Source: an uncultured Flavobacteriaceae bacterium (GTDB lineage: Bacteria; Bacteroidota; Bacteroidia; Flavobacteriales; Flavobacteriaceae). Taken from it: a stretch of DNA of 60,392 bases. Shown here piece after piece: positions 44,373 to 52,657 of this stretch (its first letter is position 1; each line of letters begins with the position of its first letter). Both the position numbers and the translations under genes were made by a program. A model generated the notes under the pieces. The model was not told the origin of the DNA, searched no databases, and worked only from the letters and a program-made list of their open reading frames with translations. Location of the stretch: positions 1 to 60,392 of the forward strand of contig CANLUS010000009.1 of the NCBI GenBank assembly GCA_947494325.1, given 5' to 3'.

Positions 44373-45506
44373 TTAGTCTTCAGCTTCGCTTTCTTCTTCT
44401 TCACCCTCTTCAGGTGTTTCTTCTTTCTTAAACTTTTTATTCCAAATTTTTATTTTATCATCTTTCGTTACCCCTTCTAATATTTCCACATTTATACCGT
44501 CTGAGATACCTAATTTAAGATCCCTTTTTTCGAAGGTATTATCTCCAGTTTGAATTTCAACAAAAGGTTTTTCTGTCTTTTTGTCAAATTGTAATAATGC
44601 TTCTTGAATAGATAAAACACTATCCTTTTTCTCAAGTACAATTTCTGCATTAGCACTGTAGCCAGCTCTTAAAAAATAGTCATCATCTAAAGTAACATCT
44701 GCTTTTATGGTAAACTGCACGGCGCCACTTTCTTCAGTTCCTTTCGGTGCAATGAAGTTTAATTTAGCTGGAAATTTCTTATCAGACACTGCCCCTAGCG
44801 TAATTTCTAAATCAATATCTTTTCGAATTTTACCTACTTCAGCTTCATCTACTTTTCCTTCAAAAATCATTTTTGTCATATCGGCGATAGAAGCAATCGT
44901 AGTTCCTGCATTAAAATTGTTACTCTGAATAACTTGATCACCTTCTTTTACTGGGATCTCTAACACCGTACCTGAAATTTGTGCTCTAATATTAGTGTTT
45001 GCTCCACCACCACCTACAGAACCTCTGCGGATTATTTGATAATCATTTTGCGCATTTTGTAAATCTTGTTTTGCTTGACTGTACGTCAATTCAATATTTT
45101 CAAATTCTGACCTTGAGATTACTCCTTTATCAAATAATGCTTTATTTCTATCATAGGCAATCTTAGCATTATTCAATTGAATCTGGATACTATTCACTCT
45201 ACCTCTTGCGCTCGTTAATGATTGCTCATTTGGTACCACACGTACCTTCGCGATAAGATCTCCTTTTTTCACTTTAGTTCCTTCTTCCAAATAGATTTTA
45301 TCAATAATACCTGAAATTTGAGGTTTGATCTCTATTTCCTCGAGTGGTGTTACTTTTCCAGTAGCAACCGTTTTCTTAACAATAGTTGTTCTAAAGGCGG
45401 TTTCAGTTTCATAGGTCTCAGGGGATTTACTATTCATTTTACCGAACCATATCAAAACAGCTATAAAAGCTATCGCAATTATACCAAATATGATTTTTTT
45501 CTTCAT
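44373..45506 (-). CDS. MacA-like periplasmic adaptor of an ABC exporter
   Basis: A 377-residue membrane-fusion protein. It has an N-terminal membrane anchor (about 4-22), a lipoyl-like domain (TGKVTPLEEIEIKPQISGIIDKIYLEEG), a coiled-coil hairpin with many Asn/Gln/Lys, a beta-barrel domain, and an acidic C-terminal tail (EETPEEGEEEESEAED). The organisation is that of MacA/HlyD adaptors that connect an inner-membrane MacB exporter to an outer-membrane TolC. It follows the two permease genes and ATPase on the minus strand. The acidic tail is unusual and has no known role. Confidence 0.9.
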   Translation of the reverse strand: MKKKIIFGIIAIAFIAVLIWFGKMNSKSPETYETETAFRTTIVKKTVATGKVTPLEEIEIKPQISGIIDKIYLEEGTKVKKGDLIAKVRVVPNEQSLTSARGRVNSIQIQLNNAKIAYDRNKALFDKGVISRSEFENIELTYSQAKQDLQNAQNDYQIIRRGSVGGGGANTNIRAQISGTVLEIPVKEGDQVIQSNNFNAGTTIASIADMTKMIFEGKVDEAEVGKIRKDIDLEITLGAVSDKKFPAKLNFIAPKGTEESGAVQFTIKADVTLDDDYFLRAGYSANAEIVLEKKDSVLSIQEALLQFDKKTEKPFVEIQTGDNTFEKRDLKLGISDGINVEILEGVTKDDKIKIWNKKFKKEETPEEGEEEESEAED

Positions 45507-45546
45507 CTTGTTTATTTTTCTGTTAGTTGATTAATTATATAGTTGT

Positions 45547-46809
45547 TTATTCTTCTCTTAATGCTTCTATAGGACGAATGCTAACTGCTCTTTGTGCCGG
45601 AATCATTCCTATAAGTGTGCCAAATGTTACCAGCGCGAACACCGCTCCAATGGCAATTGGGATATTAACTGTTGGGTTTACGAAAGGAAAATTATCATTA
45701 TCGCCGAAGGCATTATTCAATCCCCATAAGACGAGGCCTCCAAAAATAATTCCTAAGATTCCAGCGATTAATGTTAAGAATACCGATTCTAATACGATTT
45801 GCCCTTTGATTTTTCTTGGGGTAGCTCCTAATGCTCTACGAATTCCTATTTCCTTGGTTCTCTCTTTTACGGTAATCAACAAAATACTACCGATGGCAAT
45901 AACACCAGCAATCAATGTAGAAATTCCAACAAACCATGTTAAGAATTTCAAGCCTGTGACAAAACCTTTAATTCTGGAAATCATTTCTCCAAAATTAGCC
46001 GAGCCAAAAGCGCGCTCATCTTCAAACGAAACATTGTGTCTTCTTTGTAAAACCGTTTTTACATCTTTTTCCACTTTCACAATATCGGCATCATCATCAG
46101 CAGCAATGACCATCCAGCCAATATTATCGGCCATATTATATATTTTTCTATAGGTAGAAAACGGAATTAAAATTGAATCATCCGCCTCAAACCAATTCGT
46201 ACTGCTTTGTTTGTAAGTACCAATAATTTGAAAGAAACTACCGTTTATTTCTAAATAATCACCTACTGGTTCTTCACCCTTTTCAAATAATTCATCAACA
46301 ATTTGTTCACCAATCACGCACACTTTTTTCTCTTCCTGTATATCAGTATTATTGATAAACCTACCATTAAATAATTTCACTTTATTGACATTATCAAGAA
46401 TTGGATAATCTCCAAAAAGCTTATATGTTTTCGAATTGGTTTTTCTTTTTACTCTTGCCGGAGCGTCACCAAACACACCACTTACATTTCTTGGAGCCAC
46501 AAAAGCTATTTCTGGTACTTCCCTTTGTATTGCCAATGCGTCTTGTTCTTTTAATTGTAAGCGTCTACCTCTTTGAAAACCTTTATTGGGCATACTTGTT
46601 CTTTGTGCCCATAAAAAAATACTATTGGTCGCCATGTTTCTGAAATTCTTTTCAAAACCATTTTCCATACCTCTGGCAGAACCAAGCAAGGTGATAAATA
46701 GAAAGATCCCCCATAAAACTCCTATAACCGTAATGGCCGTACGCAATTTACTTTTCTTTATCGAACCGAAAATTTCTTGCCATGAATCGCTATCAAAAAT
46801 AAATTTCAT
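45547..46809 (-). CDS. FtsX/MacB-type ABC transporter permease
   Basis: I choose the start at 46809 (MKFIFDSDSWQEIF) because it aligns with the upstream paralogue [11 protein letters not shown] and avoids overlapping that gene's stop; an upstream ATG at 46836 is possible. The protein has an N-terminal transmembrane segment, a MacB periplasmic core (about 50-240) and a C-terminal FtsX domain with three membrane helices; the ERTKEIGIRRALGATPRKI motif is clear. It works with the ATPase and adaptor as a type VII ABC exporter. It follows its paralogue by 16 bases. Confidence 0.92.
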   Translation of the reverse strand: MKFIFDSDSWQEIFGSIKKSKLRTAITVIGVLWGIFLFITLLGSARGMENGFEKNFRNMATNSIFLWAQRTSMPNKGFQRGRRLQLKEQDALAIQREVPEIAFVAPRNVSGVFGDAPARVKRKTNSKTYKLFGDYPILDNVNKVKLFNGRFINNTDIQEEKKVCVIGEQIVDELFEKGEEPVGDYLEINGSFFQIIGTYKQSSTNWFEADDSILIPFSTYRKIYNMADNIGWMVIAADDDADIVKVEKDVKTVLQRRHNVSFEDERAFGSANFGEMISRIKGFVTGLKFLTWFVGISTLIAGVIAIGSILLITVKERTKEIGIRRALGATPRKIKGQIVLESVFLTLIAGILGIIFGGLVLWGLNNAFGDNDNFPFVNPTVNIPIAIGAVFALVTFGTLIGMIPAQRAVSIRPIEALREE

Positions 46810-46825
46810 TTCTCTTGTTTTATAA

Positions 46826-48055
46826 TTAATCTTCACTTAATGCCACCACTGGCTTAATACTCGCTGCTCTTTTAGCGGGTATATATCCGGCCAAGGCTCC
46901 AACAAATATTAAAATAATTGTTGCCCAAATTATAGTACTCGTATTTACTTCTGGATTTGTAATAAAATAGTCTTCTAAGCTATTTCCCATTTGGCTCAAT
47001 GCAAACATTGCTATTAAAATTCCTACATAGCCAGCAATAGCTGTAATAAAAATAGATTCTTGTAAAATTAGCCCAACGATGGATCCAGGTGTTGCTCCTA
47101 AAGCCTTACGAATTCCTAATTCTTTCGTACGCTCCTTCACCACAAACACCATAATGTTTCCAATTGAAATGGCTCCCGCGAAAAGCGTACCAATTCCAAT
47201 CCATAAAACAATCATTTGGAGCACGTTAGCTAATTGCATATTTTGTTCATAATCTTCTGCAACTGAACGAATAAATAAAGCGCTTCTATCATCTCTTGCA
47301 ATAAAATGCTTTTCCTTTAAAATCTTAGTGATATCTGATACCATTTTCTGAGCTCCAGACATTCCAATATCTTTGTTAAACGTCATTGCAATTTGATCGA
47401 TATCACTTGTGTTTTTATAGATCAACTGAATGGTCGAAACTGGCGCATAAATATTACGCTCTTCCCGATCACCTCCGGCATCACTAAAAACGCCAACCAC
47501 CTTATAGACAACATTATCCAGTTCTAAAAATTTACCTAACGCATTCCCATTCTTGAATAGATCTTTCTCTACCAATCTACCTATACAAATGACTCTAGTT
47601 TTATTTCTGATATCATTTTCATCGACAAATCGTCCTTTATCAATTATTGTTTTTTCAATAAATTGATGCTGTGGGTGTACAGATCTAACTGTGTATGTTC
47701 CAGATTCATCTTGATATCTTGCTTGTACACCTTTATATACTCTTGCAGATAAGTACTCGATTCTAGTACCCAGCTCTTTTTTTAACAATTCTAAATCTTC
47801 GTTTTCGAATTGAATTCTTCTACCTTCTTTAAATCCTTTATAGGCCTTAGAAGTATTACCGGCTCTTACAAAAATAGTATTGGTAGCATCGTCAGAAAAG
47901 AACTTATCGAACGTATTCTTCAAACCATTTCCCATTCCAAAAAGTACAGTAAAAATAAAAATACCCAAAGCAACAGTAAAAGCACCCAAAAAGGTTCTGA
48001 GTTTATTTTTACCTATCGATTGAAAAATTTCTTGCCAGCGACCAATATCAAACAT
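46826..48055 (-). CDS. FtsX/MacB-type ABC transporter permease (paralogue)
   Basis: A 409-residue permease with the same architecture as its neighbour: one N-terminal helix, a periplasmic MacB-type core and a C-terminal FtsX domain. The motif [19 protein letters not shown] is present. The two permeases are similar but not identical, so they likely form a heterodimer. It follows the ATPase gene by 3 bases. Confidence 0.92.
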   Translation of the reverse strand: MFDIGRWQEIFQSIGKNKLRTFLGAFTVALGIFIFTVLFGMGNGLKNTFDKFFSDDATNTIFVRAGNTSKAYKGFKEGRRIQFENEDLELLKKELGTRIEYLSARVYKGVQARYQDESGTYTVRSVHPQHQFIEKTIIDKGRFVDENDIRNKTRVICIGRLVEKDLFKNGNALGKFLELDNVVYKVVGVFSDAGGDREERNIYAPVSTIQLIYKNTSDIDQIAMTFNKDIGMSGAQKMVSDITKILKEKHFIARDDRSALFIRSVAEDYEQNMQLANVLQMIVLWIGIGTLFAGAISIGNIMVFVVKERTKELGIRKALGATPGSIVGLILQESIFITAIAGYVGILIAMFALSQMGNSLEDYFITNPEVNTSTIIWATIILIFVGALAGYIPAKRAASIKPVVALSED

Positions 48056-48058
48056 TTC

Positions 48059-48751
48059 TTATGCGTTTACAGTTTTCTTTACCAATTCATCACTTATAAT
48101 AACACCATCTTTTAAGCGTACTATTCGATCTGTTTGCTCTGCAATATCTTCTTCGTGCGTGATTACAAATACCGTCATTCCTTCTGCATTAATTTCTTTT
48201 AACATTTCCATAACCGAATGTGAAGTTGTTGAATCCAAGGCTCCTGTAGGCTCATCGGCCAATATAACTTTTGGTTTTGTCACCAGCGCCCTAGCAATCG
48301 CTACACGTTGTTTTTGTCCACCCGAAAGTTCACTTGGCAAATGATTCGCCCATTCTTTCAATCCTACTTTTTCAAGATATTCAAGTGCTGTCACCTGACG
48401 TTCTTTTCTGCTTACACCTTTATAGTACAATGGCATTGCAACATTCTCTAAGGCAGTTTTGTAAGTAATTAAATTAAAAGACTGAAAAACGAAGCCTAAA
48501 AATTTATTTCGTAAGACTGCCGCTTTCTTTTCATTTAAGTTTTGAATTAACTCATTGTTTAGATAATATTCCCCTTCATCATGGATATCTAATAAGCCCA
48601 CAATATTTAAGAGTGTCGATTTACCAGATCCAGATGACCCCATAATGGATACGAATTCACCTTCTTTAATCAATAAATCAAGTCCTTTTAATACATGAAG
48701 AGATTCTTTACCCATTGGGTAAGATTTGTGGAGATTTTTTATTTCTATCAT
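48059..48751 (-). CDS. LolD/MacB-type ABC transporter ATPase
   Basis: A 230-residue ATPase. Walker A is [14 protein letters not shown] (residues about 37-50), the signature is [15 protein letters not shown], Walker B is [14 protein letters not shown], and the switch histidine is in [13 protein letters not shown]. The subfamily is that of MacB/LolD. It heads a four-gene operon with two FtsX-type permeases and an adaptor, all on the minus strand. It is divergent from the DCC-family gene. Confidence 0.95.
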   Translation of the reverse strand: MIEIKNLHKSYPMGKESLHVLKGLDLLIKEGEFVSIMGSSGSGKSTLLNIVGLLDIHDEGEYYLNNELIQNLNEKKAAVLRNKFLGFVFQSFNLITYKTALENVAMPLYYKGVSRKERQVTALEYLEKVGLKEWANHLPSELSGGQKQRVAIARALVTKPKVILADEPTGALDSTTSHSVMEMLKEINAEGMTVFVITHEEDIAEQTDRIVRLKDGVIISDELVKKTVNA

Positions 48752-48839
48752 TTGGTTAATTATTTAGCTTTAAAATTATGAATTGAGCAGTACAGCCATT
48801 CACAATATTATGTTAAAACACGAATCAAAGTCAATTTTG

Positions 48840-48847
48840 TAACTTTG
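48840..48847 (+). promoter_or_regulatory. Possible -7 element close to the DCC gene start
   Basis: TAACTTTG matches TAnnTTTG and ends 4 bases before the ATG at 48852, so transcription may begin at or near the start codon. A clear -33 TTG is lacking. Confidence 0.35.
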
Positions 48848-48851
48848 TAAT

Positions 48852-49262
48852 ATGAAAAAAATTCAAGATAATCCTATAATTTTTTTTGATGGTGTCTGCA
48901 ATCTTTGCAATTCATCAGTACAATTTATCTTGAAAAGAGATAAAAATGAACTCTTTTTATTTTCTTCTTTACAATCTGACGCCTCCAAAGAGATTTTGTT
49001 ACAGTATAAGTTGGAAAATTTAGACTTAAGAAGTATTATTTTGTTAGAAAATGGAAAGGTGTATCAAAAATCGACTGCTATTTTAAGAATTGCAAAGAGA
49101 TTATCTGGTCTTTACAAATATACATATGGATTCATTATTATACCTACATTCATAAGAGACTTTCTCTACTCTTTCGTCGCCAAGCGAAGATATAAATGGT
49201 TTGGAAAACGCACGTCTTGTGTTATTCCTACTGCGGATTTAAAACTGCGGTTTTTAGAATGA
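48852..49262 (+). CDS. DCC-family thiol-disulfide oxidoreductase-like protein (DUF393)
   Basis: A 136-residue protein with the DxxCxxC signature FFDGVCNLCN (D13, C16, C19) that defines DUF393/DCC proteins, followed by the LFLFSSLQSDASKE segment and YGFIIIPTFIRDFLYSFVA with a hydrophobic stretch. The fold is thioredoxin-like and redox use of the cysteines is presumed. It is a single gene on the plus strand, divergent from the exporter operon and ending at a small hairpin. Confidence 0.9.
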   Translation: MKKIQDNPIIFFDGVCNLCNSSVQFILKRDKNELFLFSSLQSDASKEILLQYKLENLDLRSIILLENGKVYQKSTAILRIAKRLSGLYKYTYGFIIIPTFIRDFLYSFVAKRRYKWFGKRTSCVIPTADLKLRFLE

Positions 49263-49267
49263 CAAAA

Positions 49268-49291
49268 AGCCTAAAATTAACAATTTAGGCT
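49268..49291. terminator. Weak hairpin after the DCC gene
   Basis: Stem AGCCTAAA / TTTAGGCT with an AT-rich loop, without a strong T run on the plus strand but with AAAAA at its left side, so the minus-strand reading (end of the 49323 gene) looks better. Confidence 0.5.
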
Positions 49292-49322
49292 AGCTATGTC
49301 TGATTCATGTTTTTATTTATTC

Positions 49323-49721
49323 TTAATCAATTACTGCTATTGCGTCTTGATTCATTGCATTTATTAATTTTCTTGTTGCGGAAACCTTAATTTTAGAGGT
49401 AATTACAAAATTTCGTGTGAACAATCTGATATCGTACGTACCTGCGGCAATTTTTGTTTTTGCGATTTCACAAACTTTACCACGATTCCAAGCGGTTAAA
49501 ACAGGTTGATTTGTTTTAGGGTCTATAATTTGATATTTGTAAAAAGAACTCGCCGATGTTAATTTCATTGTATTGGCTCGACTATCATCTACTATCGTCA
49601 TTGAGATAGTTCCATTTGGGGCTCTCGTTACATACTTCAATAACTTCGGAACTTCTTTTGACTGCGCGGAAACTGTTACCGCTACTAAACTAAATACTAA
49701 GGTTAAAATTAATTTTTTCAT
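49323..49721 (-). CDS. Secreted 132-residue protein, divergent member of a tandem family
   Basis: A small secreted protein with a signal peptide (cleavage near TVSAQ). It shares the family plan with the three copies at 50701-52070: KLLKYVTRAPNGTISMTI, SFYKYQIIDPKTNQPVLTA, KIAAGTYDIRLFTRNFVITSKI. The final 15 residues differ (NAMNQDAIAVID). The beta-rich pattern suggests a small Ig-like or beta-sandwich domain. No family is recognised. It is separated from the rest of the array by the DUF2911 gene. Confidence 0.82.
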   Translation of the reverse strand: MKKLILTLVFSLVAVTVSAQSKEVPKLLKYVTRAPNGTISMTIVDDSRANTMKLTSASSFYKYQIIDPKTNQPVLTAWNRGKVCEIAKTKIAAGTYDIRLFTRNFVITSKIKVSATRKLINAMNQDAIAVID

Positions 49722-50085
49722 GACTTAAAATTTTAAATGGTTACTTGTTTGATTTCTTGTTAAAAATCTCCTTCGGAGTAGGAAAAATACTTTTAACATG
49801 TACGAAGTTATCCTGATTCCTACCTTCAACTATCGATTTTCGTTAGAATAACAAAGTCTATCGACGAATGGAAGAAATCGAGGTTTGAGCACTTTTTTTA
49901 TATAGTCTTAATTTTTTGATACCTTCAAAAGTATTGAGCAAAAAAATAGCCTAAACCGGGCGGCTTAGGCTATTCAAAACAAGAAATATCAAACTTGTTA
50001 TCTTCGTTGTCGAAGTCTAGTGTATTTCGGTAGTTTCATTTTGATATTAATCAAAATACGATACTTCTTCTTTTGATTTTTATTT
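49722..50085. other. 364-base intergenic region
   Basis: No gene seen. It contains a terminator at 49940-49974 for the DUF2911 gene, a small CTCC/GGAG hairpin about 60 bases before the 49721 start, and AT-rich DNA that should hold that gene's promoter. Confidence 0.6.
49940..49974 (-). terminator. Terminator of the DUF2911 gene
   Basis: On the minus strand, stem AATAGCCTAA / TTAGGCTATT with a 10-base GC-rich loop, followed by seven T. It lies about 110 bases after the DUF2911 stop. Confidence 0.75.
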
Positions 50086-50661
50086 TTACAAGCCAGCTAG
50101 CTGCTCATATTTTTTTATCTCCAAAGGAATTTTCACTCTTGTAGATCCCCATCCTAATACCATAAGCGTTTGTTTTTGTGCTGCTTTTTTAAATACGATC
50201 GAAAACGTTTCTAGATTCTCCGCGCGACTTACAGGTACTTTAATTCTGGCAACATCTGCTTTCGGATCATATTGAAAAGCACCCCAAACATCTAAGTTTG
50301 AACTTAAAATAATTTCCCATTCTTTCTCTCCCGGAATAGTCACCAATGTATACGTTCCGGCCTTTACGAAAGTACTACCAAACTTTGTGTCTTTATATAG
50401 CTTTACCTCTGTAGCTTCATTGGCACCTGTTCTCCATACTTCTCCGAACGGAATCTTACTTCCGAAGACCTGATTAGTTTTCGCTTTTGGTCGACCATAG
50501 ATTACTTTCACTAATGGTGGAGTGACCATGGTTTCACGCAAATAAGAAATATCGTGTGATACAGCATCCAAATTTTTAAAACTTTGTGCATTCGTATTCA
50601 AAGTGTATAATAGAATAGTATAAAGAGTAATAATTATTTTAATGTATGTTGACTTTTTCAT
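50086..50661 (-). CDS. DUF2911 secreted protein
   Basis: A 191-residue protein with a signal peptide (cleavage near NTNAQ). The DUF2911 pattern is clear: VKVIYGRPKAKTNQVFG, PFGEVWRTGANEATEVKLYKD, VKAGTYTLVTIPGEKEWEIILSS. It is a secreted beta-sandwich domain of unknown role in Bacteroidota. It sits between members of the 131-residue family and is 39 bases downstream of the nearest copy on the same strand. Confidence 0.92.
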   Translation of the reverse strand: MKKSTYIKIIITLYTILLYTLNTNAQSFKNLDAVSHDISYLRETMVTPPLVKVIYGRPKAKTNQVFGSKIPFGEVWRTGANEATEVKLYKDTKFGSTFVKAGTYTLVTIPGEKEWEIILSSNLDVWGAFQYDPKADVARIKVPVSRAENLETFSIVFKKAAQKQTLMVLGWGSTRVKIPLEIKKYEQLAGL

Positions 50662-50700
50662 GATATGATATTTTAAATTATAGTAAATTAAGAATGATGG

Positions 50701-51096
50701 TTATTCATTCATTGCGACAGCCTCTTGACCTGCTTGTGTCAGTTGCCTTGCTGCAGATACTTTGATCTTGCTTGTAATCACAAAACTTCTAGTGAATAAT
50801 CTGATATCATAGGTACCTGCTGCTATTTTCGATTTTGCAATTTCACATGCTTTACCACTATTACTTGCGGTTAAGATTGGTTGATTTGTCTTTGGATCTA
50901 TAATCTGATACTTATAAAAAGAATTTGCCGATTCTAATTTCATGGTATTATCTCTGCTATCATCTAATATGGTCATTGAAACAGTACCGTCTGGTGCTTG
51001 TGTTACATACTTCAATAACTTTGGTGCTGCTTTCGATTGTGCAAACATTGTTACTGCTACTAAACTAAATACTAAGGTTAAAACTACTTTCTTCAT
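50701..51096 (-). CDS. Secreted 131-residue tandem-family protein, copy 1
   Basis: A small secreted protein, signal peptide to about MFAQ, then SKAAPKLLKYVTQAPDGTVSMTI, a SFYKYQIIDPKTNQPILTA strand pair and IAAGTYDIRLFTRSF. Its 131 residues appear identical to those of the copy at 51191-51586, although the DNA differs at many third positions. It begins 94 bases downstream of that copy. Family and function are unknown. Confidence 0.88.
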   Translation of the reverse strand: MKKVVLTLVFSLVAVTMFAQSKAAPKLLKYVTQAPDGTVSMTILDDSRDNTMKLESANSFYKYQIIDPKTNQPILTASNSGKACEIAKSKIAAGTYDIRLFTRSFVITSKIKVSAARQLTQAGQEAVAMNE

Positions 51097-51190
51097 GATA
51101 AAAATTTTATATGGTTATTAATTTTTATGTGATTCTAAAAAGAATCTACTTTAGGGGAAGAAATGATTAATTTGGAATGATTATTTTGAA

Positions 51191-51586
51191 TTATTCATTC
51201 ATTGCTACTGCTTCTTGACCTGCTTGTGTCAGTTGTCTTGCTGCCGATACTTTGATCTTGCTTGTAATCACAAAACTTCTTGTAAATAATCTGATATCGT
51301 AGGTACCTGCTGCTATTTTTGATTTTGCAATTTCACATGCTTTACCACTATTACTTGCGGTTAAGATTGGTTGATTCGTCTTCGGATCTATGATCTGATA
51401 CTTATAAAAAGAATTCGCTGATTCTAATTTCATGGTATTGTCCCTGCTATCATCTAATATGGTCATTGAGACAGTACCATCAGGTGCTTGTGTTACATAC
51501 TTCAATAACTTTGGTGCTGCTTTCGATTGTGCAAACATTGTTACTGCTACTAAACTAAATACTAAGGTTAAAACTACTTTCTTCAT
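51191..51586 (-). CDS. Secreted 131-residue tandem-family protein, copy 2
   Basis: The start at 51586 gives the MKKVVLTLVFSLVAVT signal shared with the other copies. An upstream ATG at 51628 would add 14 non-conserved residues and lies within the conserved leader, so I reject it. The protein is identical to copy 1 by eye. The leader upstream holds a GATTC/GAATC hairpin at 51621-51638. Confidence 0.88.
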   Translation of the reverse strand: MKKVVLTLVFSLVAVTMFAQSKAAPKLLKYVTQAPDGTVSMTILDDSRDNTMKLESANSFYKYQIIDPKTNQPILTASNSGKACEIAKSKIAAGTYDIRLFTRSFVITSKIKVSAARQLTQAGQEAVAMNE

Positions 51587-51674
51587 GATATAAAATTTTA
51601 AATGGTTATTATTTTTATGCGATTCCATTCTTAGAATCTTTTCTCAGGGAAGAAAGGATGTACGTTTCTATTTT

Positions 51675-52070
51675 TTATTCATTCATTGCTACTGCTTCTT
51701 GACCTGCTTGTGTCAGTTGTCTTGCTGCAGACACTTTTATTTTACTTGTGATCACAAAACTTCTTGTAAATAATCTGATATCGTAGGTGCCTGCTGCAAC
51801 TTTCGACTTTGCGATTTCACATACTTTACCACTATTACTTGCAGTTAAGATTGGCTGATTCGTCTTCGGATCTATGATCTGATACTTGTAAAAAGAATTC
51901 GCCGATTCTAATTTCATGGTATTATCTCTGCTATCATCTAATATGGTCATTGAGACAGTACCATCAGGTGCTTGTGTTACATACTTCAATAACTTTGGTG
52001 CTGCTTTCGATTGTGCAAACATTGTTACTGCTACTAAACTAAATACTAAGGTTAAAACTACTTTCTTCAT
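51675..52070 (-). CDS. Secreted 131-residue tandem-family protein, copy 3
   Basis: It differs from copies 1 and 2 at two residues by eye (Ala to Val in GKVCEIA and Ile to Val in SKVAAG). The signal peptide and length are the same. It is the first copy in the direction of transcription; its leader has a hairpin at 52106-52123, and the longer AT-rich region beyond may hold the main promoter. Confidence 0.88.
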   Translation of the reverse strand: MKKVVLTLVFSLVAVTMFAQSKAAPKLLKYVTQAPDGTVSMTILDDSRDNTMKLESANSFYKYQIIDPKTNQPILTASNSGKVCEIAKSKVAAGTYDIRLFTRSFVITSKIKVSAARQLTQAGQEAVAMNE

Positions 52071-52657
52071 GATATAAAATTTTAAATTGTTATTAATTTT
52101 TATGTGATTCCTTTATTAGAATCTTTTTTAGGGAAGAAGTGATTTTGAGTTCAAATTTGACAATATTTTTCTTTTAAAACATTGATTATCAATATTTTAT
52201 GTAAATTTTATCAATTTGAATTAAGATGTACGTTTCCTATGTTATTTTTTGTTTGGAAAATAACATCTTAATGAGTGATCAAAGCGTTTCAAAAAAGCTA
52301 TAAGAATTCTTGATAAGCTTTACGATAAATTAAAAATGAGTGTAATCATTTATAATACCATAGGCATACAATTTTAGTTAAACAATAATTTTAAAAATAA
52401 TAATGATGTTGAGGAGGATAATGCAAAACACGAAGGAAATAAGGTGTGCGTTGCATTCAAAGAATAACATCCGAAATACAAGTCTAAAGTATATATAAAG
52501 ATGATATAAGTCAATAGAGGAAGTGGGTGTTTTTAAAATTCATGGAAAACCGCTAGAAATCGAAGTTTTCGATACAAGCTATTTAAAATGTTGAAAATAA
52601 ATACATTACGAATAATTAACTATAGAGAAGATTATCAAAACTTCTCTTTTAAGTAAG
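52071..52657. other. 587-base gene-free region with possible decayed coding fragments
   Basis: No intact gene. It includes the leader of copy 3 and then AT-rich sequence. Two short plus-strand stretches look protein-like but lie in different frames and are interrupted by stops: about 52402-52467 (NDVEEDNAKHEGNK then VCVAFKE) and about 52514-52594 (VGVFKIHGKPLEIEVFDTSY). They may be remains of a small gene. Confidence 0.35.

Larger units (their letters stand above)
50701..52130 (-). repeat. Three-copy tandem array of gene plus leader
   Basis: Three direct repeats of about 490 bases, each consisting of a 131-codon gene and a leader of about 60-90 bases. The leaders share TTCCCT, a GATTC/GAATC hairpin (51131-51146, 51621-51638, 52106-52123), ATAAAAATTAATAAC and TTAAAATTTTATATC just before the ATG. 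Confidence 0.85.

Noticed and set aside
45527-46153. 208-codon plus-strand frame
   Set aside because: Antisense to a permease gene with clear FtsX motifs; Ser/Pro/Ile-rich shadow.
52071-52657. Insertion-sequence scar
   Set aside because: No inverted terminal repeats, target duplication or transposase motif; AT-rich sequence with possible gene remains only.
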